From Alphaproteobacteria bacterium UBA7371 (lineage in GTDB: Bacteria > Pseudomonadota > Alphaproteobacteria > UBA8317), in NCBI GenBank assembly GCA_002469865.1, contig DKOD01000054.1, positions 1,264 through 6,392 on the forward strand: a stretch of DNA of 5,129 bases, in the 5' to 3' direction. Position 1 is the stretch's first letter, and every line of letters starts with the position of its first letter. This document shows, in pieces, positions 4,771 to 5,129 of this stretch. The translations under genes were made by a program, and so were the position numbers. The notes beneath the pieces were generated by a model, which saw only the letters and a list, made by a program, of their open reading frames with translations, searched no databases and was not told the DNA's origin.

Positions 4771-5129
4771 ATGGCTCAAGATAGAGACAACAAGCAGGAA
4801 CGTGATTCCGAATTCGTCGACCGCCTGGTGCATATCAACCGCGTTGCCAAAACTGTGAAAGGTGGTAAGAATTTTGCCTTTGCAGCCCTGGTTGTGGTTG
4901 GCGATCAGAACGGACGTGTTGGCTTTGGCCACGGCAAAGCCCGGGAGGTTCCCGAGGCAATCCGGAAGGCCACGGAACAGGCAAAGCGTCAGATGGTTCG
5001 CGTGCCGTTAAGGGAAGGTCGCACCCTTCATCATGACGTTGAAGGACGTCACGGTGCAGGTAAGGTCGTTCTGCGTGCAGCACCTGTCGGTAAAGGCATC
5101 ATTGCTGGTGGCCCATTGCGTGCGGTTTT
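4771..5129 (+). CDS. rpsE: 30S ribosomal protein S5, 5' part (truncated by window edge)
   Basis: The frame is open from ATG 4771 to the window end and gives 119 residues of a protein usually about 165-190 long. S5 lies at the back of the 30S subunit near the decoding region and affects translational accuracy; it is also the site of spectinomycin-resistance mutations. It starts MAQDRDNKQERDSEFVDRL and continues HINRVAKTVKGGKNFAF, the loop where spectinomycin mutations occur in other bacteria. The S5 signature is complete across residues 32-64, from GKNFAF to VPEAI. Further conserved pieces are VPLREGRTLHHDV and GRHGAGKVVLRAAP. Residues 105-119 read PVGKGIIAGGPLRAV, with Lys108 where Thr is usual. 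AAGGA (4755-4759) lies 11 bases before the ATG, a rather long spacing; a GTG at 4763 is ruled out because a stop follows after one codon. Confidence 0.97.
   Translation, partial: MAQDRDNKQERDSEFVDRLVHINRVAKTVKGGKNFAFAALVVVGDQNGRVGFGHGKAREVPEAIRKATEQAKRQMVRVPLREGRTLHHDVEGRHGAGKVVLRAAPVGKGIIAGGPLRAV

Noticed and set aside
1..5129. CRISPR array, insertion sequence, tRNA, toxin-antitoxin or other accessory system
   Set aside because: No repeated units with spacers, no terminal inverted repeats, no tRNA-like cloverleaf and no non-ribosomal coding region were found; ribosomal protein genes fill nearly the entire window.

Overview
The window is a tightly packed stretch of the bacterial S10-spc ribosomal protein cluster. 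Thirteen genes lie on the + strand in the classical order: rplV (3' part), rpsC, rplP, rpmC, rpsQ, rplN, rplX, rplE, rpsN, rpsH, rplF, rplR and rpsE (5' part). No gene on the - strand, no RNA gene, no mobile element and no foreign insertion can be supported. The longest gap between genes is 38 bases.

The protein sequences suggest an alphaproteobacterium. L16 reads RQIEAARRAITRHMKRQGR followed by a segment around WAARVKPGRIMFEIDGV, L29 ends its core with RRVRRDIARIKTML, and S5 has VPLREGRTLHHDV followed by RHGAGKVVLRAAP. All three are the forms usual in that class as I remember them. Base composition looks moderate (about half G+C by eye), so this is not one of the very GC-rich members. I do not place it more finely.

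Layout: bases 1-1851 are the end of the S10 half (L22, S3, L16, L29, S17). Bases 1852-1881 are the 30-base junction that corresponds to the S10/spc boundary of E. coli. Bases 1882-5129 are the spc half (L14, L24, L5, S14, S8, L6, L18, S5). The next genes expected past the right edge are rpmD, rplO and secY; rpsS and rplB are expected to the left. Every complete gene has a Shine-Dalgarno-like sequence, several of them inside the previous reading frame. Three gene pairs overlap (rplV/rpsC by 1 base, rplN/rplX by 1 base, rplX/rplE by 8 bases). With no convincing promoter or terminator, this points to one polycistronic message with translational coupling.

Together the genes supply parts of both subunits. 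L22, L16, L29, L14, L24, L5, L6 and L18 belong to the 50S subunit; S3, S17, S14, S8 and S5 belong to the 30S subunit. I found no undescribed system. The points worth a second look are small: a perfect 20-base palindrome inside rplV, three substitutions at normally conserved ribosomal-protein positions (L22, S17, S5), an unusual L16 C-terminus, and the short S10/spc junction.
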